64,000 nucleotides of DNA from Porphyrobacter sp. (lineage in GTDB: Bacteria > Pseudomonadota > Alphaproteobacteria > Sphingomonadales > Sphingomonadaceae), in assembly GCA_016125555.1 (NCBI GenBank), contig WGLN01000014.1, positions 107,889 to 171,888 on the forward strand, in the 5' to 3' direction. Each line of letters starts with the position of its first letter. The first letter of the stretch is position 1. The position numbers and the translations under genes were made by a program. This document shows, in pieces, positions 1 to 8,035 of this stretch. Below the pieces are notes generated by a model that made no database searches, was not told the DNA's origin, and saw only the letters and a list, made by a program, of their open reading frames with translations.

Positions 1-1
1 G

Positions 2-289
2 GTGGCGGACGGGCCGCTCGGCTATTCGGGGGCCGCGCTGATCTTCGGCGGGGCGCTGGTGCTGGTTGCCGCGGCCCATGTCGCGAACCGCTTCAGCAGC
101 GTCGCGCTTTTCTGGCTGGCCTTCATCCTCACCCGGCCGCTCGGCGCGGTGGTGGGCGATGTCCTCGACAAGCCGGTTGCGCAGGGCGGGCTGGAATTGA
201 GCCGGCTGGCGGCCTCGCTGGTGCTCGGCGCGGCGATCGTCGCGCTGATCCGGCTGGTGCCGCAGCGCGCAGGCCGGGCGCAGGGCTGA
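2..289 (+). CDS. Membrane protein, COG4705-like, C-terminal part
   Basis: The reading frame is open from the window edge to a TGA at 287-289, so this is the 3' end of a longer gene. The visible 95 residues hold three hydrophobic segments. A hallmark stretch, FWLAFILTRPLGAVVGDVLD, matches the repeated motif of the COG4705 family of uncharacterised inner-membrane proteins. The GTG at position 2 is probably an internal valine codon. No function is known to me. The family call rests on one motif. Confidence 0.7.
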   Translation: MADGPLGYSGAALIFGGALVLVAAAHVANRFSSVALFWLAFILTRPLGAVVGDVLDKPVAQGGLELSRLAASLVLGAAIVALIRLVPQRAGRAQG

Positions 290-374
290 GGCGCCACGGT
301 CCGCAACCAATATCGACCTTCCTCGTTGTTGATGAGCGGGGCGCGGAGGTGACCGGCCCGGAAACGGAGACATC

Positions 375-956
375 GTGAATCGCAAGCCTGTCCACGCGCC
401 GCGCCTGCGCCGCCACGCGCTCCTCGCTCTCGGCCCGGCCTTGCTCGCCGCCCAGCCGGCCCTCGCCTCATCGCAGGACGACTGGGCGACCGCGAGCGAC
501 ATCGGGGTGGGCGGGCTGGTCGCCTGGTCGCTCGGTGTGCCCGCGGCCGAGGGCGACACGCCCGGCGCGCTGCAGGCGGGTGGTTCGGTGGTGGCCGGGT
601 TCGGCGCGGCGCAGGGGCTGAAGCAGGTGTTCCCCGAAGCGCGCCCCGACGGCAGCGGCAATGACAGCTTCCCCTCCGGCCACACCGCCACCGCCTTCGC
701 CGCGGCGACCAGCATCCTTGAGCGGCGCGGACCGGGCGAGGGCGTTCCCGCGCTGGCGCTGGCGAGCCTCGTCGGCCTCGCGCGGGTCGAGGCGGACAAG
801 CACCACTGGTACGACGTGCTGGCGGGGGCGGCGATCGGCTCGGGCGCGGGCCTGCTGATTACGCACCACAAGCCCGGCAGGGACGGGCGCGTCGCGGTGC
901 TGATGCCGTGGGGCGACTTCCACGGCGGCGGGGTGACCTACGCCGCGCGCTTCTAG
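375..956 (+). CDS. PAP2-superfamily phosphatase, exported or membrane-associated
   Basis: This 193-residue protein has the full three-part acid phosphatase signature of the PAP2 family: K83-x6-R90-P91, P100-S-G-H103, and R137-x5-H143-x3-D147. The two histidines and arginines form the vanadate-type phosphate site. The first 31 residues look like a signal peptide (Arg-rich start, hydrophobic core, AxA-like end). Likely substrates are lipid phosphates such as undecaprenyl diphosphate, but the substrate cannot be read from sequence. The GTG start follows a purine-rich GAAACGGAGA. The stop overlaps the stop of convergent purD on a CTAG palindrome. Confidence 0.85.
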   Translation: MNRKPVHAPRLRRHALLALGPALLAAQPALASSQDDWATASDIGVGGLVAWSLGVPAAEGDTPGALQAGGSVVAGFGAAQGLKQVFPEARPDGSGNDSFPSGHTATAFAAATSILERRGPGEGVPALALASLVGLARVEADKHHWYDVLAGAAIGSGAGLLITHHKPGRDGRVAVLMPWGDFHGGGVTYAARF

Positions 957-2236
957 CCGCGTTCGCGCGCCGCTTCGCGCGCCACTTCCTTCTGGCCGAT
1001 GTCGCGGCGGCAGAAGCCGCTCTGGAAGTCGATCGCGTCGACCGCGGCATAGGCGCGGGCCTGCGCCTCGGTGACGCTGGCGCCGGTGGCGCTGACGGCG
1101 AGCACCCGGCCCCCGTTCGCCACCAGCGCGCCGTCCTTCAGCGCGGTGCCGGCGTGGAACACCTTGGCCCCGCCGGCCTCCGCATCGCCGAGCGCGATGG
1201 TTCCGCCCTTCTCCGGCGTGCCGGGATAGCCCTCGGCCGCCATCACCACGGTCAGCGCGGTTTCATCGCTGAGCGCCACCGCGACCTCGCCCAGCCGCCC
1301 CTCGGCACAGGCCAGCATCACCGCGGCAAGGTCGCTTTCGAGGCGCATCATCAGTACCTGGCACTCGGGATCACCGAAGCGCGCATTGTATTCGATCAGC
1401 TTGGGGCCCTCGGCGGTCAGCATCAGCCCGGCATAGAGCACGCCCGAATAGGGCATGCCGTCCTCGCGCAGGGTGCGCACGGTGGGTTCGATGATCTCGG
1501 CCATCACGCGGGCCTGCAATGCGGCGGTCAGCACCGGGACGGGGGAATAGGCGCCCATCCCGCCGGTGTTGGGGCCGGTGTCGCCGTCGCCCACGCGCTT
1601 GTGATCCTGCGCACTGCCGAAGGGGATGATATGCGTGCCGTCGGTGAGCGCGAAGAAGCTCGCCTCCTCGCCCGCCATGAACTCTTCGATCACCACCTGC
1701 GCGCCCGCTGCGCCGAAGGCCCCGCCGAACATGTCCGCGAGCGCCAGCTCCGCCGCCTCGAGTGTGTCGGCGATCACCACGCCCTTGCCCGCCGCGAGCC
1801 CATCGGCCTTGAGCACATAGGGCGCGGCAAAGCGGGTGAGCGCGGCGCGGGCCTCCTCCAGCGAGGAGGTGCGCACGTAACCCGCGGTGGGAATGTCCGC
1901 GCGCGCGCACAGGTCCTTGGTGAAGCCCTTCGAGCCTTCCAGTTGGGCGGCGGCCTGCGAGGGGCCGAACACCGCCACGCCCGCCGCGCGCAGGGAATCG
2001 GAGAGCCCGTCCACCAGCGGCGCCTCGGGCCCGATCACCACCAAATCGACGCCGTGTTCGTGGCAGAAGGCGATGACCGCGCCGTGGTCGGTGGCATCCA
2101 GCGCCACCAGCTCCGCTTCTTCCGCGATCCCGGGATTGCCGGGGGCGGCCCAGAGCTTTGTCAGGCTCGGGGATTGCGCCAGCTTCCAGGCTAACGCATG
2201 TTCGCGGCCCCCCGAACCCAGAAGCAGGATATTCAT
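953..2236 (-). CDS. purD: Phosphoribosylamine-glycine ligase (GAR synthetase)
   Basis: PurD joins 5-phosphoribosylamine and glycine using ATP, the second step of purine synthesis, in the cytosol. The 427 residues match the usual length. It opens with [19 protein letters not shown], the PurD N-domain with its Gly-rich loop. An ATP-grasp core follows ([14 protein letters not shown]), and then [12 protein letters not shown] and [12 protein letters not shown] near the metal site. The ATG is on the minus strand at 2236-2234 and shares bases with the xseA start. A GGAGG lies four bases upstream, inside xseA. purH lies elsewhere in the window. Confidence 0.97.
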   Translation of the reverse strand: MNILLLGSGGREHALAWKLAQSPSLTKLWAAPGNPGIAEEAELVALDATDHGAVIAFCHEHGVDLVVIGPEAPLVDGLSDSLRAAGVAVFGPSQAAAQLEGSKGFTKDLCARADIPTAGYVRTSSLEEARAALTRFAAPYVLKADGLAAGKGVVIADTLEAAELALADMFGGAFGAAGAQVVIEEFMAGEEASFFALTDGTHIIPFGSAQDHKRVGDGDTGPNTGGMGAYSPVPVLTAALQARVMAEIIEPTVRTLREDGMPYSGVLYAGLMLTAEGPKLIEYNARFGDPECQVLMMRLESDLAAVMLACAEGRLGEVAVALSDETALTVVMAAEGYPGTPEKGGTIALGDAEAGGAKVFHAGTALKDGALVANGGRVLAVSATGASVTEAQARAYAAVDAIDFQSGFCRRDIGQKEVAREAARERG

Positions 2237-2237
2237 G
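2234..2237. promoter_or_regulatory. CATG palindrome giving overlapping divergent start codons
   Basis: The four bases CATG contain the ATG of purD (minus, 2236-2234) and the ATG of xseA (plus, 2235-2237). Each gene's Shine-Dalgarno-like sequence lies inside the other gene's coding region: AGGA five bases before xseA, GGAGG four bases before purD. There is no intergenic space, so each promoter must also lie within the opposing gene. This assumes both starts are right. The purD start is firm from homology; the xseA start is good but less certain. Confidence 0.7.
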
Positions 2238-3767
2238 GCACCTCCGCCGACCAGTGACGACAATCCCGGGCTGGTAGCGCGCGCAAGGCAGGGGGACAAT
2301 GCGGAGCCGCTGACCGTCAGCGAGATTTCCGCGCTGCTCAAGCGCACGGTCGAGGATCGCTTCGGCTACGTCCGCCTGCGCGGCGAATTGTCCGGGGTGA
2401 AGCGCGCCGCCTCGGGGCACTTCTACTGCTGCCTCAAGGACGAGACCGCGGTGCTCGACGGGGTGATGTGGAAAGGCACCGCGCAGCGCCTGACCTTCCG
2501 CCCCGAGGACGGGCTGGAGGTGATCGCCACCGGCAAGCTGACGACCTATCCGGGGCGCTCGAAATACCAGATCGTGATCGACAGCCTCGAGTTGGCGGGC
2601 GAGGGCGCGCTGCTGGCGCTGCTCGAGAAGACCCGCGCGAGGCTCGCGGCCGAGGGCCTGTTCGACGAGCGTCGCAAGCGCCGGTTGCCCTTCCTGCCGC
2701 GCACCATCGGCGTCGTCACCTCGCCGACCGGTGCGGTGATCCGCGACATCCTCCACCGGCTGGCGGACCGGTTCCCCAGCCACGTGCTGGTCTGGCCGGT
2801 GCTGGTGCAGGGGCAGGGCGCGGCCGAGCAGGTGGCGGCGGCGGTGCGCGGCTTCTCCGCGCTGGAGCCGGGCGGGCCGGTGCCGCGCCCCGACGTGGTG
2901 ATCGTCGCGCGCGGCGGCGGGTCGATCGAGGACCTGTGGAGCTTCAACGAGGAAGTGGTGGTGCGCGCTATTGCGGAATGCACCATCCCGGTAATCAGCG
3001 CCGTGGGCCACGAGACCGACACCACGCTTGCCGATTACGCCGCCGACCGGCGCGCGCCCACGCCCACCGCGGCGGCCGAGATGGCGGTGCCGGTGCGCGC
3101 CGACCTCGCGCTGGCGCTGGGCGACCTCGGCAATCGCCAGCGCCGCGCGGTGCTGCGCCCGGTCGAACTCGGGCGCGAGCGGCTCGAGGCCCGGGCGCGG
3201 ATGCTGCCGCGTCCCGAAAACCTGCTCCAGCCGCAGGCGCAGCGGCTCGACGATCTTGCCGAGCGGCTGCGGCGCGGGCTCGCCGAAAGGTCCGCGCGCG
3301 GGCGCGAGCGGCTCGCCGGGGCAGCTTCGCGGCTCTCGCCGAGCCTGCTCACCCGCTCCGCCGCCGAGGCGCAGCGGCGGCTCGATCGCGCCGGTCTGAC
3401 CCCCGTGCTCGTGCAGCGCCCGGCGCAGGCCGCGGGAGAGCGGCTGGCGCGGGCGCGACTCGTCCCCGCGCTGGTCGAACGCCCGCTGCTGGGCGGGCGG
3501 GACCGGCTCGCGGCGCTCACCCGGGTGATGAGCCAGCTTCATCCCGAAAAACCGCTCGAGCGCGGCTACGCGATCGTCCGCGACACCGCAGGCACCGCGC
3601 TCACCTCCCGCGCCGCGGCAGCGGAGGAGGCGGCGCTGGTGCTGCAATTCCGCGACGGGACCCTCGATGCCGTGCCGGCCGGCAGCACCCCGCCCGCCAA
3701 GCCGCGCCCGGCCCGGCCCAAGGGCGCGCCCCGCGCGGGTCCTGCACAAGAAGATTTGTTCGGCTGA
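2235..3767 (+). CDS. xseA: Exodeoxyribonuclease VII large subunit
   Basis: XseA is the large subunit of ExoVII, which degrades single-stranded DNA in repair. The 510 residues contain the N-terminal OB fold ([19 protein letters not shown], then [20 protein letters not shown]) and the catalytic region with [27 protein letters not shown] and [18 protein letters not shown] long Arg/Glu/Leu-rich helical region then leads to [11 protein letters not shown]. An open frame extends upstream on the purD antisense, but family similarity begins only after the ATG chosen here. The small subunit gene xseB is not in the window. Confidence 0.95.
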   Translation: MAPPPTSDDNPGLVARARQGDNAEPLTVSEISALLKRTVEDRFGYVRLRGELSGVKRAASGHFYCCLKDETAVLDGVMWKGTAQRLTFRPEDGLEVIATGKLTTYPGRSKYQIVIDSLELAGEGALLALLEKTRARLAAEGLFDERRKRRLPFLPRTIGVVTSPTGAVIRDILHRLADRFPSHVLVWPVLVQGQGAAEQVAAAVRGFSALEPGGPVPRPDVVIVARGGGSIEDLWSFNEEVVVRAIAECTIPVISAVGHETDTTLADYAADRRAPTPTAAAEMAVPVRADLALALGDLGNRQRRAVLRPVELGRERLEARARMLPRPENLLQPQAQRLDDLAERLRRGLAERSARGRERLAGAASRLSPSLLTRSAAEAQRRLDRAGLTPVLVQRPAQAAGERLARARLVPALVERPLLGGRDRLAALTRVMSQLHPEKPLERGYAIVRDTAGTALTSRAAAAEEAALVLQFRDGTLDAVPAGSTPPAKPRPARPKGAPRAGPAQEDLFG

Positions 3768-3796
3768 CCGCGCGGTGCTATCGGAAGGACATGCTG

Positions 3797-4000
3797 ATGT
3801 CCTCCGCCGACAAGACCGCCAAGCTCTATTACGGCCCCTCGAACTTCCGCGTGCTGCGCCCCGGCAGCCATGTCCTGTGCGCGGTGACCGGCGTGCCGAT
3901 CCCGCTCGCCGAACTGCGCTATTGGAGCGCCGAGCGGCAGGAGGCCTATGCCTCCTGCGAGATCGCGACGCGCCGCCTGCTCGGTATCGACCCCGCCTGA
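3797..4000 (+). CDS. DUF2093 family small protein
   Basis: This 67-residue cytosolic protein carries the DUF2093 pattern: KLYYGPSNFRVLRPGSHVLC, then a conserved turn VTGVPIPLAELRYWSAERQE and EAYASCEIATRRL. The family is restricted to alphaproteobacteria and has no known function. A GGAAGG at 3783-3788 is eight bases before the ATG at 3797 but only two before an alternative ATG at 3791, which favours the later start. It follows xseA by 29 bases and is probably in its transcript. Confidence 0.85.
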   Translation: MSSADKTAKLYYGPSNFRVLRPGSHVLCAVTGVPIPLAELRYWSAERQEAYASCEIATRRLLGIDPA

Positions 4001-4008
4001 TCCGCCGC

Positions 4009-5016
4009 GTGCGGAGGATTCGCCTGCTGCTGCTCGCGGTGGTGACGCTCGGGCTCGCACCGGGCACCTTCCTGCGCACCCCCACCGGCAAGCGCAGCGA
4101 CGTGGCGGTGGTGCGGATCACCGCCATGGACGAACGTGCGGGGCTGAGGGGCTCTCTCGTCCCGACCGGCGTATGGGAGATGACCTCGCGGCACGGCTGG
4201 TTCGGCGGCTTTTCGGCGCTGGTGGGGAAGGGCGCCTCGGGACTGCTTGCCGGAAGTGATCGCGGCTGGCTGCTCGATATCGACCTGTCCGGCGGTTCCC
4301 CGCGTGCGGTGCCCGGCAGCTTCCGCTTCATCGGCCGCGCTGCCACGGGACGCACGGAGGTGGTCGATCTCGAATCCCTCGCCCGCGATCCGACGAGCGG
4401 GACCGTGTGGGGCGCTTTCGAGAACTTCAACCTGGTGATGCGTCTCGCGCCCGGCGGAGGGGTGGCGATGCGCAGCCCCCCGGAAATGGCCGGCTGGAGC
4501 CCCAATAGCGGCCCCGAGACGATGGAGCGGCTCGCCGACGGGCGCTTCGTCATCATCGCCGAGGGGCCGGAGCGCGGCAGCGAGACCGATCACGAGGGAC
4601 TGCTGTTTCCCCGCGACCCGGTGCGGGGCGGCACACCGCTGCGGTTCCGGTTCTTCGCCGCGCCCGATTACGACCCGGTCGATGCCGCGCAATTGCCCGA
4701 CGGGCGGGTGCTGATCCTGCTGCGGCGGGTGCGCTACGCCATCCCGGCGCGCTTCGACACCGCGATCGCGATTGCCGACCCTCGCGAAATCCGCGCCGGG
4801 CAGTCGTGGCGGGCGCGGATCGTCGAGCGGCTGGACGGCGGCATCTTCGCCGACAATTTCGAGGGGATCACCTTCGTCCCCGACCGGACCGACCCGGCGC
4901 GCGGCAGCGTTTGGGTGGTCTCGGACGACAATTTCTCGATCTTCCAGCGCACCTTGCTGGTGAGGTTCGCGTGGAATCCGGCCGACCGGCCCGCCTCCCC
5001 GCCCGGGCGCCAGTAG
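4009..5016 (+). CDS. Exported phytase-like esterase domain protein (PF13449 type)
   Basis: The 335 residues begin with a short Arg-rich start and a Leu/Ala core (signal peptide or anchor). A beta-propeller-like protein follows, containing DLESLARDPTSGTVWGAFEN, a hallmark of the 'esterase-like activity of phytase' family, and late GGIFADNFEGITFVPD and VWVVSDDNFS. Asp and Asn loops suggest metal binding. The enzymatic substrate is unknown. The GTG start lies eight bases after the DUF2093 stop, suggesting co-transcription. A 17-base inverted repeat overlaps the last codons and the stop. Confidence 0.8.
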   Translation: MRRIRLLLLAVVTLGLAPGTFLRTPTGKRSDVAVVRITAMDERAGLRGSLVPTGVWEMTSRHGWFGGFSALVGKGASGLLAGSDRGWLLDIDLSGGSPRAVPGSFRFIGRAATGRTEVVDLESLARDPTSGTVWGAFENFNLVMRLAPGGGVAMRSPPEMAGWSPNSGPETMERLADGRFVIIAEGPERGSETDHEGLLFPRDPVRGGTPLRFRFFAAPDYDPVDAAQLPDGRVLILLRRVRYAIPARFDTAIAIADPREIRAGQSWRARIVERLDGGIFADNFEGITFVPDRTDPARGSVWVVSDDNFSIFQRTLLVRFAWNPADRPASPPGRQ

Positions 5017-5051
5017 TTCACCATTCTATGGTGGCCGGGCGGGGAGGCGGG
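4990..5051. terminator. Long perfect inverted repeat after the phytase-like gene
   Basis: Arms at 4990-5006 and 5035-5051 are perfect 17-base reverse complements, all G/C but for one A/T pair. Inside the 28-base loop is a second small hairpin (CACCAT, TCT, ATGGTG at 5019-5033). The left arm is within the last codons of the phytase-like gene. There is no T-run on either strand, so it is not a canonical intrinsic terminator. Its place between two convergent genes suggests transcription stop or mRNA 3'-end protection. Confidence 0.5.
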
Positions 5052-5080
5052 GCGGGTGGTCTGCGCCACCGCAAGTGGCC

Positions 5081-5113
5081 GCAAACGAAAAAGCGCCCGG
5101 AAACCCGGACGCT
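5081..5113 (-). terminator. Intrinsic terminator of rpmB
   Basis: Read on the minus strand, a nine-pair stem (5113-5105 with 5100-5092, one G-U) and a four-base loop are followed directly by five Ts and a further T-rich stretch. It begins about 43 bases after the rpmB stop. This is a standard Rho-independent terminator. Confidence 0.75.
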
Positions 5114-5155
5114 CCTTCGATTCGCCTCTCCGCCCCGCGGGACGGCAGCGGAAAA

Positions 5156-5443
5156 TCAGGCGGCCTTTTCGGCCTTGAGCAGTTCGCGCTTCACCTTGAG
5201 CGCGTTCGCCGAGAGCTTCTCGTCGCTGGTCTTGAGCAGCCAGTTGTCGAGACCGCCATTGTGCTCCACCGAGCGCAGGCCGTGGGTCGAGACGCGGAAC
5301 TTGAAGCTGCGGTCGAGCTTTTCCGAGAGCAGCGTCACGTTCTGCAGGTTGGGCAGGAAGACGCGCTTGGTCTTGTTGTTGGCGTGGCTCACGTTGTGGC
5401 CGACCTGGCGGCCCTTGCCGGTCAGTTCGCAGATGCGCGACAT
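5156..5443 (-). CDS. rpmB: 50S ribosomal protein L28
   Basis: L28 is a structural protein of the large ribosomal subunit. The 95 residues begin [20 protein letters not shown], with the usual [13 protein letters not shown] and [20 protein letters not shown] motifs. The C-terminal Lys/Glu-rich tail makes it somewhat longer than the E. coli form, as is normal in alphaproteobacteria. It lacks the zinc-binding cysteine pairs. A purine-rich GAAGAGA precedes the ATG. It is monocistronic with its own terminator. Confidence 0.97.
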   Translation of the reverse strand: MSRICELTGKGRQVGHNVSHANNKTKRVFLPNLQNVTLLSEKLDRSFKFRVSTHGLRSVEHNGGLDNWLLKTSDEKLSANALKVKRELLKAEKAA

Positions 5444-5685
5444 GGTGTGTCTCTTCTCGTAAAGGTCGGGGCCCGGGCTCCGGCCAGGGCAAGGAAAGCG
5501 GCGCGCATAACGGGCCGGGGCGGAAAGGTCAAGCCGCTTGCCGCCGCGCACCTCCCCGCAAGGCCCTTGCCCCCTTTCCGCCACAATCCAACATAGGTGA
5601 TGGTGCAAAGCCCTGCCAAATCGTGCTGTGCGCGCGGACCTTCGCGGGCCTTCCCCGCGGCCATGGCCAACAGGAGACACACCAC

Positions 5686-5931
5686 ATGAAACGACTCATC
5701 GCCACCAGCCTCATCGTCCCCTTTGCATTGGGGCTCGCCGCGTGCGATGTCGACCAGACCGAGGACGGCGAAATGCCCGAGGTCGACGTGAAGGGCGGCA
5801 ACATGCCCGAATATGACGTCGAGACCGCCGATGTCGACGTCGGCACCAAGGAGAAGACGGTCGAGGTCCCCGATGTCGATGTCACCATGCCCGATGCCGA
5901 AGGCACCCCGGCGACCGGCAACAGCGAATAA
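5686..5931 (+). CDS. Small acidic lipoprotein with VDV-type repeats
   Basis: The protein has 81 residues. Residues 1-20 form a lipoprotein signal ending LAAC, with Asp next to the lipidated Cys20. In Enterobacteria such an Asp favours inner-membrane retention. The mature part is strongly acidic, with short repeats built on M-P-E-V/Y-D-V and V-D-V, probably unstructured. A CAGGAGA lies eight bases before the ATG. It stands alone between the divergent rpmB and tadA. I do not recognise a named family or function. Confidence 0.75.
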   Translation: MKRLIATSLIVPFALGLAACDVDQTEDGEMPEVDVKGGNMPEYDVETADVDVGTKEKTVEVPDVDVTMPDAEGTPATGNSE

Positions 5932-5970
5932 GCGCATAGGGCAGAGCAGCGCCCGGCGGGGGCGCGCGTC

Positions 5971-6426
5971 ATGAACGAAGCGGGGTTCCGCAGCTTCATG
6001 GGGCGCGCCCTTTCGCTTGCCCGCGAGGCCGCCGCGGCGGGCGAGGTGCCGGTCGGCGCACTGGTGGTGAAAGACGGGCAGGTGATCGCGCAAGGCCGCA
6101 ATGGCCCGCGCGAAAGCCACGATCCCACCGCCCATGCCGAGATCCTCGCGATCCGCCGCGCCGCCAAAAGGCTCGGCGACGAGCGCCTGACGGGGTGCGA
6201 CCTGTGGGTCACGCTCGAGCCCTGCGCGATGTGCGCGGGAGCGATTTCCCATGCCCGCATCGCGCGGCTCTACTACGCCGCGAGCGACCCCAAGGGCGGT
6301 GCGGTGGAGCACGGGGCGCGGATCTTCGACCAGCCCCAATGCCTGCACCGCCCGCAGGTCTATTCCGGCATGAGCGAGGCCGAAGCCGCGGCGCTGCTGC
6401 GCGATTTCTTCAGGGAGCGGCGGTGA
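5971..6426 (+). CDS. tadA: tRNA-specific adenosine deaminase
   Basis: TadA converts the wobble adenosine of tRNA-Arg(ACG) to inosine. The 151 residues show the cytidine-deaminase-fold zinc site: H55-A-E57 and P84-C85-A-M-C88, with E57 as the proton shuttle. The C-terminal QVYSGMSEAEAAALLRDFF is typical. A short palindrome follows the stop. It now faces a tRNA-Arg 3' fragment and would have faced the whole tRNA-Arg gene before the presumed insertion described below. Confidence 0.95.
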   Translation: MNEAGFRSFMGRALSLAREAAAAGEVPVGALVVKDGQVIAQGRNGPRESHDPTAHAEILAIRRAAKRLGDERLTGCDLWVTLEPCAMCAGAISHARIARLYYAASDPKGGAVEHGARIFDQPQCLHRPQVYSGMSEAEAAALLRDFFRERR

Positions 6427-6444
6427 TCGCGGCCAAAGCCGCGA
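6427..6444. terminator. Short hairpin after tadA
   Basis: A perfect seven-pair stem (TCGCGGC / GCCGCGA) with the loop CAAA starts immediately after the tadA stop. There is no T-run. It may help end tadA transcription, or be the ancestral downstream flank of the tRNA-Arg gene. Confidence 0.4.
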
Positions 6445-6456
6445 ACCGGCGAATCA

Positions 6457-6488
6457 TGGCGCACCCGACAGGATTCGAACCTGTGACC
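6457..6488 (-). pseudogene. 3' fragment of tRNA-Arg(CCG), att-like direct repeat (left copy)
   Basis: These 32 bases are identical to 10971-11002, the CCA end, acceptor 3' strand, T arm and part of the variable loop of the intact tRNA-Arg(CCG). Similarity stops sharply at 6489. No D arm, anticodon arm or 5' acceptor strand is found in the next 100 bases, so it cannot be a working tRNA. It lies on the 3' side of the intact tRNA in the same orientation, where a displaced tRNA end sits after site-specific integration. A decayed tandem tRNA copy is the main alternative. Confidence 0.8.
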
Positions 6489-6565
6489 GATGCGCTCAAC
6501 ACGTTGCTAGGGGGCGCTCAAGGCGTCCGAGCCGGATTCGATTGCGCGGCTGCCATGCACCCTTT

Positions 6566-7381
6566 CTAGCGCCACCTTCCGGCCAGCCGGATCAGCAGGT
6601 CGGAGGCAAGGTTTGCCCCAGCCTGCGCGGCATCGAGCGGCGGGGGTGCCTCGCGCTCGAACCCGTTCGCCCCGGCTACGAAGCGCCCCGGTCCGCGCGG
6701 CGGCCCCTCCCCGTCGGCCACCACGGTGGTGACGATCTGGCCGGTCTTGAGGTCGGTCACGGTGATCTTGAAGCGCACGCCGAGCGGCGCGTCGGGGGCA
6801 CCGGTCTGCGTCAGGGTCATCATCAGGTCGGCAAGCCCGGCGATCCCGCGCATCTCGGCCGTCTGCTTGTCGGTCGGCCCGCCTTCCGCAGCGGCGGCGG
6901 CGCGCATCGCCAGTGCGCGATCGACCAGCACCAGGCCGAGCGACTGGAGGCGGTTCTGGAACGATTCGAGCAGGAGCCACTCACGGTCCTCCTCGAGCAG
7001 CGAACCGCGACGGTCGTCCTCCACCTCGCGGCGGCCCATGCGAATCTCGCGTTCGCTGCTGGTGACACGCGCCCCCTCGGCATAGCGGCCATTGCGCGAG
7101 ACCGCTGCGGCGGTGCCCTCGCCGGTCTCGCTGCGGTCGGTGAGGACGGTGTCATAGTCGTTGGCAATGCGGTCGCTCAATTCGCGGTTCCAGAACACCA
7201 CGATGCGCGGCGAGCCGGCGCGGCGATAATCGTCCGCCGAGCGCGTTTCCTGCGCCGCCCGCATATCGGGCGCGCGGGCCGGCGGGGCGAGCACCTCGGG
7301 CGTGCCCTCGCGATATTGCGCGGCTGCCGGAGCGGCCAACGCCGCGCACAGGATGGCGACCGGGACGGCGATGCGCATCAT
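6566..7381 (-). CDS. Exported protein, possibly a divergent LpoB/CsgG-fold protein
   Basis: The 271 residues have a Sec signal peptide of about 21 residues with an Ala-rich end. I recognise no named family. The order of elements resembles the LpoB gene two positions upstream: a first strand PRIVVFWNREL, a helix then strand SFQNRLQSLGLVLVDRALAM, an A-D step followed by a threonine-rich strand, and a pair FKITVTDLKTGQIVTTVVAD. That last block parallels FELVDLESGAIVWS in LpoB. It is the last gene of the island operon, starting one base after the stop of the YcfL-like gene. The fold is inference. Confidence 0.7.
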   Translation of the reverse strand: MMRIAVPVAILCAALAAPAAAQYREGTPEVLAPPARAPDMRAAQETRSADDYRRAGSPRIVVFWNRELSDRIANDYDTVLTDRSETGEGTAAAVSRNGRYAEGARVTSSEREIRMGRREVEDDRRGSLLEEDREWLLLESFQNRLQSLGLVLVDRALAMRAAAAAEGGPTDKQTAEMRGIAGLADLMMTLTQTGAPDAPLGVRFKITVTDLKTGQIVTTVVADGEGPPRGPGRFVAGANGFEREAPPPLDAAQAGANLASDLLIRLAGRWR

Positions 7382-7382
7382 G

Positions 7383-7889
7383 CTATTCCCCCGCGATCTC
7401 GATGAGGTAGTACTTGACCTCGTCGCGCTTCATCGACCGTTCGCGATAGACGCCGGTGGCATAGGGCTGGATGATCACCCGCTGCCAGGCCGAGGACGGC
7501 TCGACCGGATATTGCACCTCGTCCATGAAGTTCGAGCGCGCGCGGATGATCAGCTGCCGGCCGGTGCAATTGACGAAGCGCGCGCTGACCTCGACCGTGT
7601 CGGTCTCGGTGCGGCGCGCGAACAGGCCCTCGACCACCATCTCGCGGGTGAGCGCCTTGTCGGTGAACTGCACCGCGTTGAGATCGATCGAGGTCATCGA
7701 GCGCGGCACGTTGGCGACCAGCGCCGCACCGGCATATTCGGGCGCCTTGCGGGCCTTGCTGGTCTTGCACTTGACCACCTGGTTCTCGCGCGCGGTTGCC
7801 GGTGGGCTGTCGGCGAGGGCGGTGACGAGCAGCGCCGCGGCGGTCGCCGCCGCCAGCCCGCCCCCGCCGAGCGCGGCGCGGCGGATCAT
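7383..7889 (-). CDS. YcfL-like (DUF1425-type) exported protein
   Basis: The 168 residues start with a signal peptide (MIRRAALGGGGLAAATAAAL). The body carries VSARFVNCTGRQLIIRARS, VQYPVEPSSAWQRVIIQPYA and a final VKYYLIEI. This is the pattern of E. coli YcfL: an outward beta-sandwich of altered bases plus a 'proline-Ser-Ser-x-W' turn. Unlike YcfL it has no lipobox, but the preceding 42-residue gene supplies a lipoprotein. Its ATG overlaps the stop of that gene (ATGA). ycfL neighbours lpoB in Enterobacteria too, which supports the call. Confidence 0.7.
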   Translation of the reverse strand: MIRRAALGGGGLAAATAAALLVTALADSPPATARENQVVKCKTSKARKAPEYAGAALVANVPRSMTSIDLNAVQFTDKALTREMVVEGLFARRTETDTVEVSARFVNCTGRQLIIRARSNFMDEVQYPVEPSSAWQRVIIQPYATGVYRERSMKRDEVKYYLIEIAGE

Positions 7890-8014
7890 TCGACGGTTTC
7901 CCCGGCTTCGGGAACCTGCGCATTGGGATCGAGCCGCATCGGCTCGTAGGTCGCGCAGGCCGCGAGATTGATCACCAGAACGAGGGCGGCAGTGGCCCGG
8001 ACTACGGCTTTCAT
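7886..8014 (-). CDS. 42-residue lipoprotein in the LpoB operon
   Basis: This short gene encodes 42 residues. Residues 1-20 form a lipoprotein signal with LAAC and a mature start CATYEPMRL, followed by a Pro/Glu-rich tail. An AGGGGAGA stands eight bases upstream of the ATG. The TGA overlaps the next gene's ATG as ATGA, and the LpoB stop is 21 bases before its start. The spacing, ribosome site and lipobox together argue that it is real. It could give a lipid anchor or partner to the YcfL-like product. No family is known to me. Confidence 0.75.
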   Translation of the reverse strand: MKAVVRATAALVLVINLAACATYEPMRLDPNAQVPEAGETVE

Positions 8015-8035
8015 GCGGATATTCTCCCCTGTGAA

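Noticed and set aside
1887..2234. An upstream start for xseA at 1887
   Set aside because: The added 116 residues lie antisense to purD and lack family similarity; XseA homology begins after the ATG at 2235.
1371..4556. A 1061-codon open frame on the minus strand over purD and xseA
   Set aside because: High G+C creates long antisense frames. It runs through firm genes and is Arg/Ala/Gly/Pro-rich with no family pattern.
6457..6560. A complete second tRNA at the tRNA-Arg fragment
   Set aside because: Only the T arm and 3' acceptor strand are present; no matching 5' acceptor, D arm or anticodon arm occurs within 100 bases on the minus strand.
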